From Saccharopolyspora hordei (GTDB lineage: Bacteria > Actinomycetota > Actinomycetes > Mycobacteriales > Pseudonocardiaceae): DNA of 64,000 nucleotides. The stretch covers positions 1,302,001 through 1,366,000 of the forward strand of contig NZ_JACCFJ010000001.1 in assembly GCF_013410345.1 (NCBI RefSeq). Direction: 5' to 3'. Both the position numbers and the translations under genes were made by a program. Positions within the stretch are counted from its first letter, which is position 1, and each line of letters opens with the position of its first letter. Below, in pieces: positions 53,906-64,000 of the stretch. The notes under the pieces were generated by a model, which made no database searches, was not told where the DNA came from, and saw only the letters and a program-made list of their open reading frames with translations.

Positions 53906-55594
53906 GTGACTGCGCGGTCCGACCGTTCCACGACTCCGGCCACGAACCCCGATCCCATGCCCACATCCCTGCGCGCCGCGATGGCGGTCTCCGTCGTCGG
54001 CGCGGTGCTCCTCGGCCTCGGCCCCCTCCTCGGCCTGGTCGCGCCCAGCGCGCCCGCGGCCTTCACGGCGTGGCCGCTGCTGCTGGTGCTCGCCCTGCTC
54101 CCCGCGGGCATCGCCGGCCTCGCCCTGCGGGCCGGGCGGCCCGCCACCGCGGCGGCGGTGCTGGTCGGGCCGGCCGTGCTGGCGCCGGGTCGGCTCGTGC
54201 TCGACGCCCAGTTCCTCGCCGACCCCGGACTCGCGGCGCGCCCGGAACTGCTCCGGCTGGACAGCCTCGAGGTCTTCACGCCGTCGGCCGGCGTCTGGGC
54301 GCTGCTGGCCGGGCACGTGGCCGCGATCGCGGCCGGGGTCCTCGCGGTGCGCGGCGTCGGCCCGGGTGAGGGCGGTTCCGGCGGGCACCGCCAGGGGCTG
54401 CTCGCGCTGGTGCTCTGCGCCGGTGTGCTCGCGGCGGTCGGCGTGCTCATGGCGCCGTTCGCCTCCGACGACCCGTACCTGCTGCCCAAGCCCGCGCTCG
54501 ACGCGCCGCTGGTGGTGCTGGTCGGCAGCGTGCTGCTCGCCGTCGCGGTGCCCACCGCCGCCGGGTACCTCGCCGGGACCACCGACCAGGACGTCGCGCG
54601 CGGCGGGCTGCTCGGCCTCGCCGCGGCGCTGGCCGGGGTCGTCGTCCCGCCGCTGGTCGCGGTGGCGGTGCTGGCGGAGCTCAGCTTCTCGTGGGGGCCC
54701 GCGCTCGGGCTCGTCGGCGCGCTCGCCCTGGCGGCGCTGGCGGTGCCTGCCGGGCGCGCCCACTCCGGCGAGGTGGACGAGGACCTGCACCTGCCCGCCC
54801 TGAGCCGGCTCCTCACCGGCTCGGCGGTGCTGGCGCTGGCCGCCGGTGCGCTCAGCGTGCTGGCCGCGGTCGCGCCGCAGGTGGAGATGCCCTACGGCCT
54901 GCGTGACCCCTCCCCGTACCCGGCGCGGGTGCTCTGGCCCGCGGGGATCCTGCTGCTCCTGGTCGGTGCCGCCCTGCTGGTGCCGCGCCTCGCGCTGCGG
55001 GTGCGTCCGCTGCTGCCCGTGGTGTGGGTCGTGGTCCCGCTGGCGGCGACCGGGGTGCTGGACGCGGTGTTCACCGCGGTGCAGGCGGCCGGTGCGCAGG
55101 CCCGCCTCGGCGCGTGGGCGGCGGGCGTGGCGGTGCTGTTCGCCGTCGCCGCCGCGATCGTCGCCGCGGTGGCCGGTGCCGTGGAGCGCGACGAGGTGGA
55201 CCTCACCGAGATCGCCATGCGCAAGCCGGTGCTGGTTCCGGCGCTGGCGTCGCTGGTGCTGGGCGCCGCGGCCTTCAGCCTGCCCGTGGTGACCGCCCCC
55301 GACTACACCGCCCCCGGCGTGTTCACCGAGTTCGGCACGACGTCGTGGGGGCTGCTGACCGCGCTCGCCGGTGTGGTGGCGGCCGCCGTGCTGGCCCCGA
55401 TGTGCCGGCCGCCGCGCGCCGCCGCCCTGCTCTGCGGGGCCGCGGCGGTCGTGGGCGTCCGCGTGCTCGAGTACCCGCTCACCGCGGAGCGGCTGCCCGG
55501 CACGACGCCCGGCACCGGGCTGTGGTTCGGCGTCGCCGGGGTGGTGGTGCTGCTGGTCTCCGCGATCGCGGCCGGCCGCACCCGGGCGGCCTGA
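53906..55594 (+). CDS. multi-pass membrane protein of unknown function
   Basis: A 562-residue protein dominated by about twelve hydrophobic segments (e.g. AMAVSVVGAVLLGLGPLLGL, LLALVLCAGVLAAVGVLMAP, GLLTALAGVVAAAVLAPMC). The loops have short charged parts such as GTTDQDVARG and ERDEVDLTEIAMRKP. It has no transporter signature I know. Start GTG 53906 places a short polar N-terminus before the first helix; the frame is open from 53792. It lies before sucC with a 261-base gap. Confidence 0.78.
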   Translation: MTARSDRSTTPATNPDPMPTSLRAAMAVSVVGAVLLGLGPLLGLVAPSAPAAFTAWPLLLVLALLPAGIAGLALRAGRPATAAAVLVGPAVLAPGRLVLDAQFLADPGLAARPELLRLDSLEVFTPSAGVWALLAGHVAAIAAGVLAVRGVGPGEGGSGGHRQGLLALVLCAGVLAAVGVLMAPFASDDPYLLPKPALDAPLVVLVGSVLLAVAVPTAAGYLAGTTDQDVARGGLLGLAAALAGVVVPPLVAVAVLAELSFSWGPALGLVGALALAALAVPAGRAHSGEVDEDLHLPALSRLLTGSAVLALAAGALSVLAAVAPQVEMPYGLRDPSPYPARVLWPAGILLLLVGAALLVPRLALRVRPLLPVVWVVVPLAATGVLDAVFTAVQAAGAQARLGAWAAGVAVLFAVAAAIVAAVAGAVERDEVDLTEIAMRKPVLVPALASLVLGAAAFSLPVVTAPDYTAPGVFTEFGTTSWGLLTALAGVVAAAVLAPMCRPPRAAALLCGAAAVVGVRVLEYPLTAERLPGTTPGTGLWFGVAGVVVLLVSAIAAGRTRAA

Positions 55595-55855
55595 GGGGAT
55601 CACCCGGACCGCGGGCTTGCCCGGGGCGGGGACCCGGCCGAGAATCGGGGGGTCACCGTCACGGTGCGCTGTTCCGTTCGTCACCACGAACGCGCGATCC
55701 TGGCCCGGCGAGCAGGGCGAACCCGTGCGCCGGACGGTTCGACCAGGCCTGACGGCCCACCTCAGGTGAGGCAGTTCACCGGACGCGCCGCCCCACGCTT
55801 CGTCGCAGGTCGATATCGTCACCCGAGTCCGACACCGACGTCGCAGGAGAGTCGA

Positions 55856-57022
<1,167 letters not shown>

Positions 57023-57028
57023 GGCACC

Positions 57029-57913
57029 ATGGCTATCTTCCTCAACGAGAACAGCAAGGTCATCGTCCAGGGCATCACCGGCTCTGAGGGGACCAAGCAC
57101 ACCGCGCGGATGCTGCGCGCGGGCACCAACATCGTGGGCGGCGTCAACGCCCGCAAGGCCGGCCAGACCGTCGAGATCGAGGGCAAGCAGCTCACGGTCT
57201 TCGGCACCGTCAAGGAGGCCATGGAGGCGACCGGCGCCGACGTGTCGGTGGTCTTCGTGCCGCCGAAGTTCGCCAAGGACGCGGTGATCGAGGCGATCGA
57301 CGCCGAGATCGGCCTGGCTGTGGTCATCACCGAGGGCATCCCGGTGCACGACTCCGCCTACTTCTGGGCGCACGCCACCGCCACCGGCAACAAGACCCGC
57401 ATCATCGGGCCGAACTGCCCCGGCATCATCTCGCCCGGCAAGTCCAACGCCGGCATCATCCCGGCCGACATCACCGGCCCGGGCAAGATCGGCCTGGTGT
57501 CCAAGTCGGGCACCCTGACCTACCAGATGATGTACGAGCTGCGGGACATCGGCTTCTCCAGCTGCGTCGGCATCGGCGGTGACCCGATCATCGGCACCAC
57601 CCACATCGACGCGCTCCAGGCGTTTCAGGACGACCCGGAGACCGAGGCCATCGTCATGATCGGTGAGATCGGTGGCGACGCCGAGGAGCGGGCGGCCGAC
57701 TACATCAAGGCCAACATCACCAAGCCGGTGGTGGGCTACGTCGCCGGGTTCACCGCGCCGGAGGGCAAGACCATGGGCCACGCGGGCGCCATCGTCTCCG
57801 GTTCGTCCGGCACCGCCGCGGCGAAGAAGGAGGCCCTGGAGGCCGCCGGCGTCAAGGTCGGCAAGACGCCGAGCGAGACCGCCAAGCTCATGCGTGAGAT
57901 CATCAAGGGCTGA
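57029..57913 (+). CDS. sucD: succinyl-CoA synthetase alpha subunit
   Basis: A 294-residue CoA-binding subunit. It has [20 protein letters not shown], the [17 protein letters not shown] region, [14 protein letters not shown], and the phosphorylated His in [12 protein letters not shown] (near residue 248). ATG start. It forms an operon with sucC and ends before a strong terminator. Confidence 0.96.
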   Translation: MAIFLNENSKVIVQGITGSEGTKHTARMLRAGTNIVGGVNARKAGQTVEIEGKQLTVFGTVKEAMEATGADVSVVFVPPKFAKDAVIEAIDAEIGLAVVITEGIPVHDSAYFWAHATATGNKTRIIGPNCPGIISPGKSNAGIIPADITGPGKIGLVSKSGTLTYQMMYELRDIGFSSCVGIGGDPIIGTTHIDALQAFQDDPETEAIVMIGEIGGDAEERAADYIKANITKPVVGYVAGFTAPEGKTMGHAGAIVSGSSGTAAAKKEALEAAGVKVGKTPSETAKLMREIIKG

Positions 57914-57934
57914 CCCTCGGATCGATCGCGTCAC

Positions 57935-57970
57935 GTCGGGGCCGGGCACCTGCGGGTGTCCGGCCCCGAC
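57935..57970 (+). terminator. sucCD terminator
   Basis: The arms GTCGGGGCCGG / CCGGCCCCGAC (57935-57945 with 57960-57970) and the inner CACC / GGTG pair make a long hairpin 22 bases after the sucD stop. Confidence 0.88.
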
Positions 57971-58090
57971 GGCGTCTGGGCCGGGAGACGGCGCCGTCCG
58001 CTTCCGGTGCAGCGCGTCCGATCGATCCAGTAACGTCGGAAACCGACCCGTCCTCGTCCCCGAAATGTCCATTGAGGAGTGTCCCGAACC

Positions 58091-58975
58091 ATGTCCGCCC
58101 CCTATCCCCCGTCGCGGAAGTCCAGCGCAGGCGGTCCCGCGCTCGGCCTCAAGGAGATCCTGGCGCTGGTCGCGGCCGGGGCCGGTCTGGTCGGATACCT
58201 GATCGGCTTCTTCAGCGAGATCGTCGGCGTGCTCCTCGGCAGCCTCGTCGGCTTCTCGTTCATCACCGCGGCGGCGCTGGCCGGTCTGCGGTTCGTGCCG
58301 AAGACGCCGAACGCGCTCTTCGCGGCCGCGCCGCTGTCCACCTACGCCACCCTCGCGCTGCTCCAGGACCTCCTCAGCGGCACCGCCGGTGGCATCGTCG
58401 TGGTGCTCCTGCTGCTGGCCGCCGCGCAGCTGGCCGGTGTGCTGGGCATCCTGTTGATCGACGGCGGGGTCATCGCCGCCCCCGAGAAGTCCGGCTCCGC
58501 TGACGGGCCCGCCTCCGGTGGCCAGCCTGCCCCGTTCCCGCCCGGTGGCCCCGGTGCACCCGGCGGTCCCGGCGGGTGGAGCCCCGCCGCGCCGCCCGCG
58601 CAGCCCGGGCAGTTCGCCCCGGCGAGCGGGGGCTGGAGCCCGGCCACCGGTGGTCAGCCGCAGCCGGGCGGGTGGAACCCGTCCTCCGGTGGTTCGCCGA
58701 CCCAGTCCGGCCCGATCGGCAAGCCCGCCCCCGGCGGGCAGCACCCCGGCGCCGGTGGTCAGTCCGGTCCCGGTGGTCAGCCTGGTCCCGGTGGTCAGTC
58801 CGGTCCGGGTGGGCCGGGCGCCCCGAGCGCTCCGTCCGGGCAGGGCTCCCCGGACTCGAGCGGTCAGAACCAGTCTTCCGGCCAGGGCGGCCAGAGCGGC
58901 CAGTCCGGGCAGGGCAGCGGCCCGCAGGGCACGCAGCAGATGCCGCACCCCGGCCTCAACCCGCCGGGGTTCTGA
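58091..58975 (+). CDS. DUF5336 family membrane protein
   Basis: A 294-residue protein like mycobacterial Rv0954 (34 kDa antigen family). Four hydrophobic segments fill the first 130 residues (EILALVAAGAGLVGYLIGFF; VLLGSLVGFSFITAAALAGL; and two more). The C-terminal half is a low-complexity, disordered Gly/Pro/Gln/Ser-rich tail with repeated GGQSGPGGQPGPGGQ units. ATG 58091 is supported by GAGGAG 12 bases upstream. Its function is not established. It follows sucCD as in M. tuberculosis. Confidence 0.85.
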   Translation: MSAPYPPSRKSSAGGPALGLKEILALVAAGAGLVGYLIGFFSEIVGVLLGSLVGFSFITAAALAGLRFVPKTPNALFAAAPLSTYATLALLQDLLSGTAGGIVVVLLLLAAAQLAGVLGILLIDGGVIAAPEKSGSADGPASGGQPAPFPPGGPGAPGGPGGWSPAAPPAQPGQFAPASGGWSPATGGQPQPGGWNPSSGGSPTQSGPIGKPAPGGQHPGAGGQSGPGGQPGPGGQSGPGGPGAPSAPSGQGSPDSSGQNQSSGQGGQSGQSGQGSGPQGTQQMPHPGLNPPGF

Positions 58976-59272
58976 GCCAGTTCGAGAGCGCACGGGCGGT
59001 CGCCGGGACCGCCCGTGCGCTCCCTCGTCGGTGCGCCGCTCTGCCGGAGGTGGCGTCGACTGCGGTGACTCCGCACTGGTCAGACGGCGGACCACGGTCG
59101 CCGGAGCCAGCGGTGGGCCCGCGTGGTGCGCGGCCCTCGGGACGCGGGGCCGCAGGGCGAGCGGATCGCCAGGCTCCTACCGTCCTCAGTGGACGGGCGT
59201 CGTCGCCCGATGGGTTGAGGCGGCGGCGTGTTGTGACCCGTTCGGCGGAAAGACGGTGCGACATTCGGCGTC

Positions 59273-60940
59273 GTGTCCGTGCTCGAGTCGATCCCCCACG
59301 CCATCGCTGACGGCCCCCGCGAGCGCCGGCTCGGCCTCCGCTGGTGGTTGCTCCTCGGCGCGACCTGCACCGTCCTGCTCGCCGGCTACCTGGTGTCCGC
59401 CGGGCTCATCGCCCTGGTGATGGCCACGGCCACCGACGCCGTGTTCGACCCGGTCGTCGTGCTGCTGGCCGCGCTGCCCGGGTGGCTCGCCCTGCACCAG
59501 TCCGCGCTCACCATCACGGGCGCGCCGTTGAGCGTGCTCCCGCTGCTCCCGACCGCGGGCGTGGTGCTCATGATCGCGGCGGCCTCGGCGTGGGTGGCCC
59601 GTCGCTCCAAGCTGCGGCGACCCGACCAGGCGTGGCCGCTCATCGCGACGATGGGTCTGGGGCACGCCGGCGTCGGCGCGGCCATCGCCCTCGTGCTGGA
59701 CTGGCCTTTCCGCGTCGTCCCGGTCGACGCCTTCCTCAGCTGCGGCGCGGTCGCCACCGTCGCCGCGACGGCGGGCGTGGCCAACCGGTGCGGCCTGATC
59801 TACCTGGTCTGGGAGCGGGTGGGGGCCCAGGTGTGGTCGGGACTGCGCATCGGTCTGCTCGCGCTCGCCGCCGTGGTCGCCGCGGGTGGCGCGGTGCTGC
59901 TGGTCGGGATCGGCACCTCCGCGCCGGGCATGGTCGCCGCGATGTCGCGGGCCGGTGACGAGGGCGACGCGATCGGGACCTCCCTCCTGTCGCTGCTGTA
60001 CGTGCCGAACGGGGTGCTGGCCGGCTGGGCCTTCGCCGCCGGGACCGGCCTGTCGCTGGGCGAGCTGTCGGCCCAGCCCCTCGGCAGCGCGCCGAGCCGC
60101 GAACCGCTGCCCGACCTGCCGCTGCTCGCGGTCCTGCCGTCGCACGCCGGCGTCGGGTGGTCCGCCGTGGCGATGGCCTTGCCGCTCGCGGTCGGTGCGC
60201 TCGTCGGCGTCGCGTGCCGCCGGGTCTCCGGCAGCACGTCCCACCGACTGCTGGCGGTCGGGGTGGCGTCCTGCGTCGCGGCGCTGGGCACGCTGGTCCT
60301 CGCTTTCGCCGCAGGCGGTGAGCTCGGCGGCGGCCCGCTCAGCCCGGTGACGCTGCGGCCGTTCGCGCTGGCCGCGGTGACGCTGTGCTGGGTCGCCCTC
60401 CCCGCAGCGGCCGTGACCTGGCTCCTCGGACCGGTCGCGGTCGACGAGCCCGAGCCGGCGGACGCGGCCGGGAGCCCCGACGGCACGGCGACCGACCACA
60501 GCGCCGACGCCCCGGGAGCCGGGGACGAGCAGCCGGACGACGGCACCACGGACGGCGGCTCCGCGGACGGCGGCGCCGCGGACGGCGCCGCCACGGACGG
60601 CGCCGCCGCCGGGGAGGACGGCGAGCCGTCGTCGGCCACCGACGAGCTCGCCGAGGACCTCAGCGACGCGATCCCGCACGCGCGCGAGCCCCTCGCCAGC
60701 GGTCCGACCCGACGCGCCCGGTCGGAGATCGACCCCAGCGAGTTCGACGGTGATGTCGACGCGAGTTGGGATGTCGACGCGAGTTGGGACGTCGACGCGA
60801 GCGGGGACGCCGACGCGGCCGGGGACGCCGGGACCGCCCGGGACGCCGCCGAGACGCGGCGCACCGACCCGACCAGCGACGCCGGCAGGTCCCAGCGCGT
60901 GGCCGGGACGTCGGACGGCGACGGGGGCCGTCCGGACTAG
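59273..60940 (+). CDS. DUF6350 family membrane protein
   Basis: A 555-residue protein corresponding to Rv0955. About ten membrane helices fill residues 20-390 (LRWWLLLGATCTVLLAGYLV; LIALVMATATDAVFDPVVVL; ALAAVTLCWVALPAAAVTWL). The C-terminal 165 residues are acidic and disordered, with Asp/Gly/Ala repeats (ADGGAADGAATDGAAAGEDG) and the tandem DVDASW units listed separately. GTG start. The gene precedes purN as in mycobacteria. No activity is known. Confidence 0.85.
   Translation: MSVLESIPHAIADGPRERRLGLRWWLLLGATCTVLLAGYLVSAGLIALVMATATDAVFDPVVVLLAALPGWLALHQSALTITGAPLSVLPLLPTAGVVLMIAAASAWVARRSKLRRPDQAWPLIATMGLGHAGVGAAIALVLDWPFRVVPVDAFLSCGAVATVAATAGVANRCGLIYLVWERVGAQVWSGLRIGLLALAAVVAAGGAVLLVGIGTSAPGMVAAMSRAGDEGDAIGTSLLSLLYVPNGVLAGWAFAAGTGLSLGELSAQPLGSAPSREPLPDLPLLAVLPSHAGVGWSAVAMALPLAVGALVGVACRRVSGSTSHRLLAVGVASCVAALGTLVLAFAAGGELGGGPLSPVTLRPFALAAVTLCWVALPAAAVTWLLGPVAVDEPEPADAAGSPDGTATDHSADAPGAGDEQPDDGTTDGGSADGGAADGAATDGAAAGEDGEPSSATDELAEDLSDAIPHAREPLASGPTRRARSEIDPSEFDGDVDASWDVDASWDVDASGDADAAGDAGTARDAAETRRTDPTSDAGRSQRVAGTSDGDGGRPD
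60752..60805 (+). repeat. 18-bp tandem repeat in the DUF6350 tail
   Basis: Three 18-base units start GATGTCGACGCGAGTTGG (60752-60769, 60770-60787; the third, 60788-60805, has three changes). They encode DVDASW repeated in frame. Because the unit is a multiple of three, copy number could vary without breaking the gene. Confidence 0.8.
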
Positions 60941-61097
60941 TCGCCGCTCGCCGACCTGGCGGATCCGGACGCTTCGGACGCGGGAGGCCGTCACCGGTGA
61001 GTGCTGCGCCACTCGCCCGGGACCTGGCCGCGTCCGCCCCGCCATCAGCGCTTACGCTGCGGGGAGAGATCGTGCCCAGGCATGTCAGGAGCGAACG

Positions 61098-61754
61098 CTG
61101 AACCCGAGTACGACCGACCCCTCGAAGCCCGCCCGGTTCACCACCGGCGATCCGGCGCGCGTGGTCGTGCTGGTCTCCGGTTCGGGCACGCTGTTGCAAG
61201 CCCTGCTCGACGCGGCCAGCTCGCCCGACTACCCGGTGCAGGTGGTCGCGGTCGGCGCGGACCGGGACGGCATCGAAGGGCTCGCTCGGGCTGAGCGCGC
61301 AGGGGTGCCCACCTTCGTCCGCCGGGTCAAGGACCACCCGAGCCGGGAGGACTGGGACCGCGCACTGACCGAGGCCTGCGCCGAGCACGAACCGGACCTG
61401 GTGGTCTCCGCCGGGTTCATGAAGCTCGTCGGCGCGGACTTCCTGGCGCGCTTCCACGGCCGGTACCTCAACAGCCACCCGGCCCTGCTGCCCTCGTTCC
61501 CCGGCATGCACGGGGCGCGCGACGCGCTCGAGTACGGGGTGCGGATCACGGGCTGCACGTTGTTCGTGGTCGACGCCGGTGTGGACACCGGGCCGATCCT
61601 CGCCCAGGAGGCGGTCCGGGTGCGGCCCGACGACGACGAGGCGAGCTTGCACGAGCGGATCAAGGCCGTCGAGCGGCGGTTGCTGGTCGACACCCTGGAA
61701 CAGCTGGCGTTGCACGGTTGGACCGTGCAGGGACGGAAGGTGAGTATCCCGTGA
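61098..61754 (+). CDS. purN: phosphoribosylglycinamide formyltransferase
   Basis: A 218-residue enzyme that transfers formyl from 10-formyl-THF to GAR in purine synthesis. [18 protein letters not shown] binds GAR; the catalytic Asn-His-Asp are in [17 protein letters not shown] and [16 protein letters not shown]. The start is unusual: AGGAG (61087-61091) is followed after 6 bases by CTG 61098, and no ATG, GTG or TTG occurs in frame until GTG 61161, which has no ribosome-binding site and would cut close to the first strand. It overlaps purH by four bases (GTGA). Confidence 0.9.
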   Translation: MNPSTTDPSKPARFTTGDPARVVVLVSGSGTLLQALLDAASSPDYPVQVVAVGADRDGIEGLARAERAGVPTFVRRVKDHPSREDWDRALTEACAEHEPDLVVSAGFMKLVGADFLARFHGRYLNSHPALLPSFPGMHGARDALEYGVRITGCTLFVVDAGVDTGPILAQEAVRVRPDDDEASLHERIKAVERRLLVDTLEQLALHGWTVQGRKVSIP

Positions 61755-63316
61755 CCGCGAACTCGCAGGAGCGGCGTGCCGTTCGCCGCGCGCTGATCGG
61801 TGTGTCGGACAAGTCGGGGCTGCTGGAGCTGGCCACCGGGCTGCACGCCGCCGGCGTGGAGATCGTGTCCACCGGTGGCACCGCTCGCGCCATCGCGGAC
61901 GCCGGTGTCCCGGTGACCCCGGTCGAGGAGCTCACCGGCTTCCCGGAGGCGCTCGACGGCCGGGTCAAGACCCTGCACCCGCGGGTGCACGCCGGCCTGC
62001 TCGCCGACCTGCGCCGCCAGGAGCACGCCGACCAGCTGCGCGACCTGGGCATCGCCCCGTTCGACCTGCTGGTCGTGAACCTTTACCCGTTCGTGCAGAC
62101 GGTGGCCTCGGGCGCCGGGCAGGACGAGGTGATCGAGCAGATCGACATCGGCGGACCGGCGATGGTGCGCGCCGCCGCGAAGAACCACGCGAACGTCGCG
62201 GTCGTCGTCGACCCCAACCGGTACGAGTGGGTGCTGGAGCAGGTCCGGGAGGGCGGCTTCACGCTGGAGGACCGGGTCGAGCTGGCGGCCGCCGCGTTCC
62301 GGCACACCGCGTCCTACGACGTCGCGGTGGCGTCCTGGATGAGCAAGGTCCCGACCGGGGACGACTCGGTCTTCCCCGGCTGGATCGGGGAGACCTGGGA
62401 GCGCCGCTCCGCGCTGCGCTACGGCGAGAACCCGCACCAGCCCGCCGCGCTGTACGTCTCCGGCGGTGAGGCCACCGGCCTCGCGGCCGCGGCCCAGCTG
62501 CACGGCAAGGAGATGTCGTACAACAACTACGTCGACGCCGACGCGGCCTGGCGCGCGGCGCACGACCACCGCGAGCCGTGCGTGGCGATCATCAAGCACG
62601 CCAACCCGTGCGGCATCGCGGTGGCCGAGGACATCGCCGTGGCGCACCGCAAGGCGCACGAGTGCGACCCGGTCAGCGCGTACGGCGGCGTCATCGCGAC
62701 GAACCGCGAGGTCACGGTGGAGATGGCCGAGCAGGTGGCCGAGATCTTCACCGAGGTCATCGTGGCCCCCGGCTACGCCGACGGCGCGGTCGACGTGCTG
62801 AGCAAGAAGAAGAACATCCGCATCCTGACCGCGCAGCCGCCGAAGAGCGGCCGGGTCGAGATGCGGGCGATCTCCGGCGGCATGCTGGTGCAGGGCTCCG
62901 ACGCCATCGACGCCGAGGGCGACGACCCGGCCAACTGGACGCTGGCCGCCGGTTCCCCGGCGGACGAGGCCACCCTGGCCGACCTCGAGTTCGCCTGGCG
63001 CGCCTGCCGCGCGGTGAAGTCCAACGCGATCCTGCTGGCCAACGACGGCGCCACCGTCGGCGTGGGCATGGGCCAGGTGAACCGGGTCGACTCCGCGCGC
63101 CTGGCGGTCTCCCGGGCGGGCGACCGGGCGAAGGGCTCGGTGGCCGCGTCCGACGCGTTCTTCCCGTTCGCCGACGGTCCGCAGGTGCTGCTGGACGCCG
63201 GGGTGCGCGCCATCGTGCAGCCCGGTGGGTCGGTCCGGGACGCCGACACCATCGCCGCCGCCGAGGCGGCCGGGGTGCCGCTCTACTTCACCGGGACGCG
63301 CCACTTCGCGCACTGA
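61751..63316 (+). CDS. purH: bifunctional AICAR formyltransferase/IMP cyclohydrolase
   Basis: A 521-residue enzyme for the last two steps to IMP. The N-terminal MGS-like cyclohydrolase domain (1-195) has [15 protein letters not shown] and STGGTARAI; the formyltransferase domain has [27 protein letters not shown] (catalytic Lys-His) and ends [20 protein letters not shown] and TGTRHFAH. The GTG start is coupled to the purN stop. Together with guaB and guaA it gives the window both IMP synthesis end-steps and GMP formation. Confidence 0.96.
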   Translation: MTANSQERRAVRRALIGVSDKSGLLELATGLHAAGVEIVSTGGTARAIADAGVPVTPVEELTGFPEALDGRVKTLHPRVHAGLLADLRRQEHADQLRDLGIAPFDLLVVNLYPFVQTVASGAGQDEVIEQIDIGGPAMVRAAAKNHANVAVVVDPNRYEWVLEQVREGGFTLEDRVELAAAAFRHTASYDVAVASWMSKVPTGDDSVFPGWIGETWERRSALRYGENPHQPAALYVSGGEATGLAAAAQLHGKEMSYNNYVDADAAWRAAHDHREPCVAIIKHANPCGIAVAEDIAVAHRKAHECDPVSAYGGVIATNREVTVEMAEQVAEIFTEVIVAPGYADGAVDVLSKKKNIRILTAQPPKSGRVEMRAISGGMLVQGSDAIDAEGDDPANWTLAAGSPADEATLADLEFAWRACRAVKSNAILLANDGATVGVGMGQVNRVDSARLAVSRAGDRAKGSVAASDAFFPFADGPQVLLDAGVRAIVQPGGSVRDADTIAAAEAAGVPLYFTGTRHFAH

Positions 63317-63616
63317 CCCGCGCACTGGCGCAGGACCACCCCGAGCGGTGCGGACGACCACGGTCGCCCGCACCGCTCGTTCGTTCCGGCCGGTGCTCGT
63401 GGTGCGGTGCTGGCGGGACGTGCGCATGGGGGCCTCCTCGGTGGGGTTGGGGTCGCCGTTCCGCCGCGGCGGGTCCGGGGCCGGCCGCGCCGTCGGGCCG
63501 CTGTCGCGGCACCCGGCGCGGTGCCCTCGAACCGTTCCCGGCTGCCGTCGGCCGAGCGCGTCGCTGGTCCCGTTGTAGCGGCTCTGCCCAGGGCGGATCA
63601 GCCGAATTGCCCGCGA
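63317..63616. other. gene-free region after purH
   Basis: No gene is supported in these 300 bases apart from the terminator listed separately. Open frames on either strand look like shadows. The right end merges into the LexA-controlled promoter. Confidence 0.45.
63343..63378 (+). terminator. purNH terminator
   Basis: Exact 11-bp arms GAGCGGTGCGG and CCGCACCGCTC (63343-63353 with 63368-63378) with a 14-base loop begin 26 bases after the purH stop and are followed by GTTCGTTCC. Confidence 0.82.
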
Positions 63617-63704
63617 TCGAACAAATGTTCACCTGATCTCGCTACAGGCCTTGACGCGGGCCGCCGACGCGGGTTTACTTGTCCTTGTTCGAACTGAGGT
63701 TCGA
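63617..63704 (+). promoter_or_regulatory. promoter with two LexA (SOS) boxes
   Basis: Box 2, TCGAAC-TGAG-GTTCGA (63689-63704), is a perfect match to the actinobacterial LexA consensus TCGAAC-N4-GTTCGA. Box 1, TCGAAC-AAAT-GTTCAC (63617-63632), matches 10 of 12 fixed positions. Between them lies a promoter: TTGACG (63651-63656) and TTACTT (63675-63680), 18 bases apart. Box 2 covers the likely transcription start. LexA would repress here until DNA damage triggers RecA-dependent cleavage. Confidence 0.88.
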
Positions 63705-63808
63705 TCAAGGAGCGGGTCGGTGTCGGGGTCGACCGCTCCGAGGGATCGGCACTGCGTTGGGTGCAGGCGCAGTGCTGGTTCCGCCGCTGTCTTCCCCACA
63801 GCGGCTCG

Positions 63809-63839
63809 GTGGGTGCCCGCGCCGGGGTCGGGCACCCAC
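63809..63839 (+). other. hairpin in the leader of the SOS gene
   Basis: The exact 11-bp arms GTGGGTGCCCG / CGGGCACCCAC (63809-63819 with 63829-63839) with a 9-base loop follow a smaller stem CCGCTGT / ACAGCGG just before. They lie in the transcribed leader, 24 bases before the ATG. They could end or slow basal transcription or affect translation. Confidence 0.5.
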
Positions 63840-63862
63840 GTGCACGACGTGGGGAGGCAGCG

Positions 63863-64000
63863 ATGTCCGCGATGGCGTCTTCGGCGGCGCCGGGCGCGTC
63901 CGCAGGTCTCGGGGTGTCTGTGGGCGTGCCGGCGGTCGAAGCGGGCGGCGTGCCCGGTGCGGGACGGGTGCTGCCCACGCGGACGGAACTCGCCGCCGTG
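63863..64000 (+). CDS. LexA-controlled gene, 5' part (possibly ImuA'-like)
   Basis: The first 46 codons from ATG 63863, with GGGGAGG 5 bases upstream; the window ends inside the gene. The translation is Ala/Gly/Val-rich and closes GAGRVLPTRTELAAV. Actinobacterial ImuA' proteins, which work with ImuB and DnaE2 in mutagenic repair, often have a similar LPV.P.LA..LPGGGL segment after a variable N-terminus, and their genes carry SOS boxes. The identification rests mainly on the LexA boxes and is tentative. A second open frame from GTG 63720 (AAGGAG 7 bases before it) also runs to the window end. Confidence 0.5.
   Translation, partial: MSAMASSAAPGASAGLGVSVGVPAVEAGGVPGAGRVLPTRTELAAV

Overview
The window is high-GC DNA from a filamentous actinomycete. 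It carries a WhiB protein, a BldM-type regulator, a SigD/RsdA pair, a His-tailed GroEL1 and many GTG starts. Two blocks follow gene orders I remember from Mycobacterium tuberculosis and Streptomyces. One is tsaB-rimI-tsaD / groES-groEL1 / whiB3(whiD) / bldM / sigD-rsdA / DUF5319 / guaB2-guaB3 / choD / guaA. The other is chorismate mutase / uvrD1 / M23 peptidase / sucCD / DUF5336 / DUF6350 / purN-purH. A member of the Pseudonocardiales such as Saccharopolyspora is my best guess (inference from gene order and base composition, not a database match).

Layout. 0.5-10.1 kb is a purine-to-glyoxylate catabolic island. Urate oxidase, HIU hydrolase and OHCU decarboxylase lie on the minus strand, followed by an HTH regulator and a thiamine-binding-like protein. 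Hydroxypyruvate isomerase, tartronate semialdehyde reductase, glyoxylate carboligase, glycerate kinase and allantoinase lie on the plus strand. Together they take urate to allantoin, open the ring, and return glyoxylate to glycolysis as phosphoglycerate. Xanthine dehydrogenase, allantoicase and ureidoglycolate lyase are not in view. The same palindromic operator precedes the urate operon and allantoinase, and a REP-like repeat lies at each end of the island.

10.1-28.2 kb holds the t6A/acetyltransferase operon, the chaperonins behind a CIRCE element, development and stress regulators, and the guanine nucleotide genes with a ChoD-like oxidase. 28.2-35.7 kb is more variable. It has a decayed MFS gene, an IS30-family element sitting inside a long inverted repeat, a secreted GH16 enzyme, small membrane proteins and a PspC / LiaS-type kinase / response regulator module with twin operators. 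35.8-44.7 kb has two tandem PknB-like kinases, membrane proteins, a PIG-L deacetylase, a 3-hydroxybutyrate dehydrogenase-like SDR and an MHS transporter.

44.8-63.3 kb has chorismate mutase under an apparent Phe/Tyr attenuator, the helicase UvrD1/PcrA, a LysR regulator, a frameshifted beta-propeller pseudogene, a tandem-fused methyltransferase, an M23 endopeptidase, succinyl-CoA synthetase, and purN-purH. The right edge starts a gene behind two LexA boxes. It is probably a DNA damage gene and is cut by the window end.

Most promising for follow-up: the aromatic leader peptide ahead of chorismate mutase, the paired SOS boxes at the right edge, the IS30 insertion inside a hairpin, the glyoxylate carboligase that keeps the canonical ThDP-activating Glu, and the probable CTG start of purN. 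No CRISPR array, rRNA or tRNA gene was recognised.
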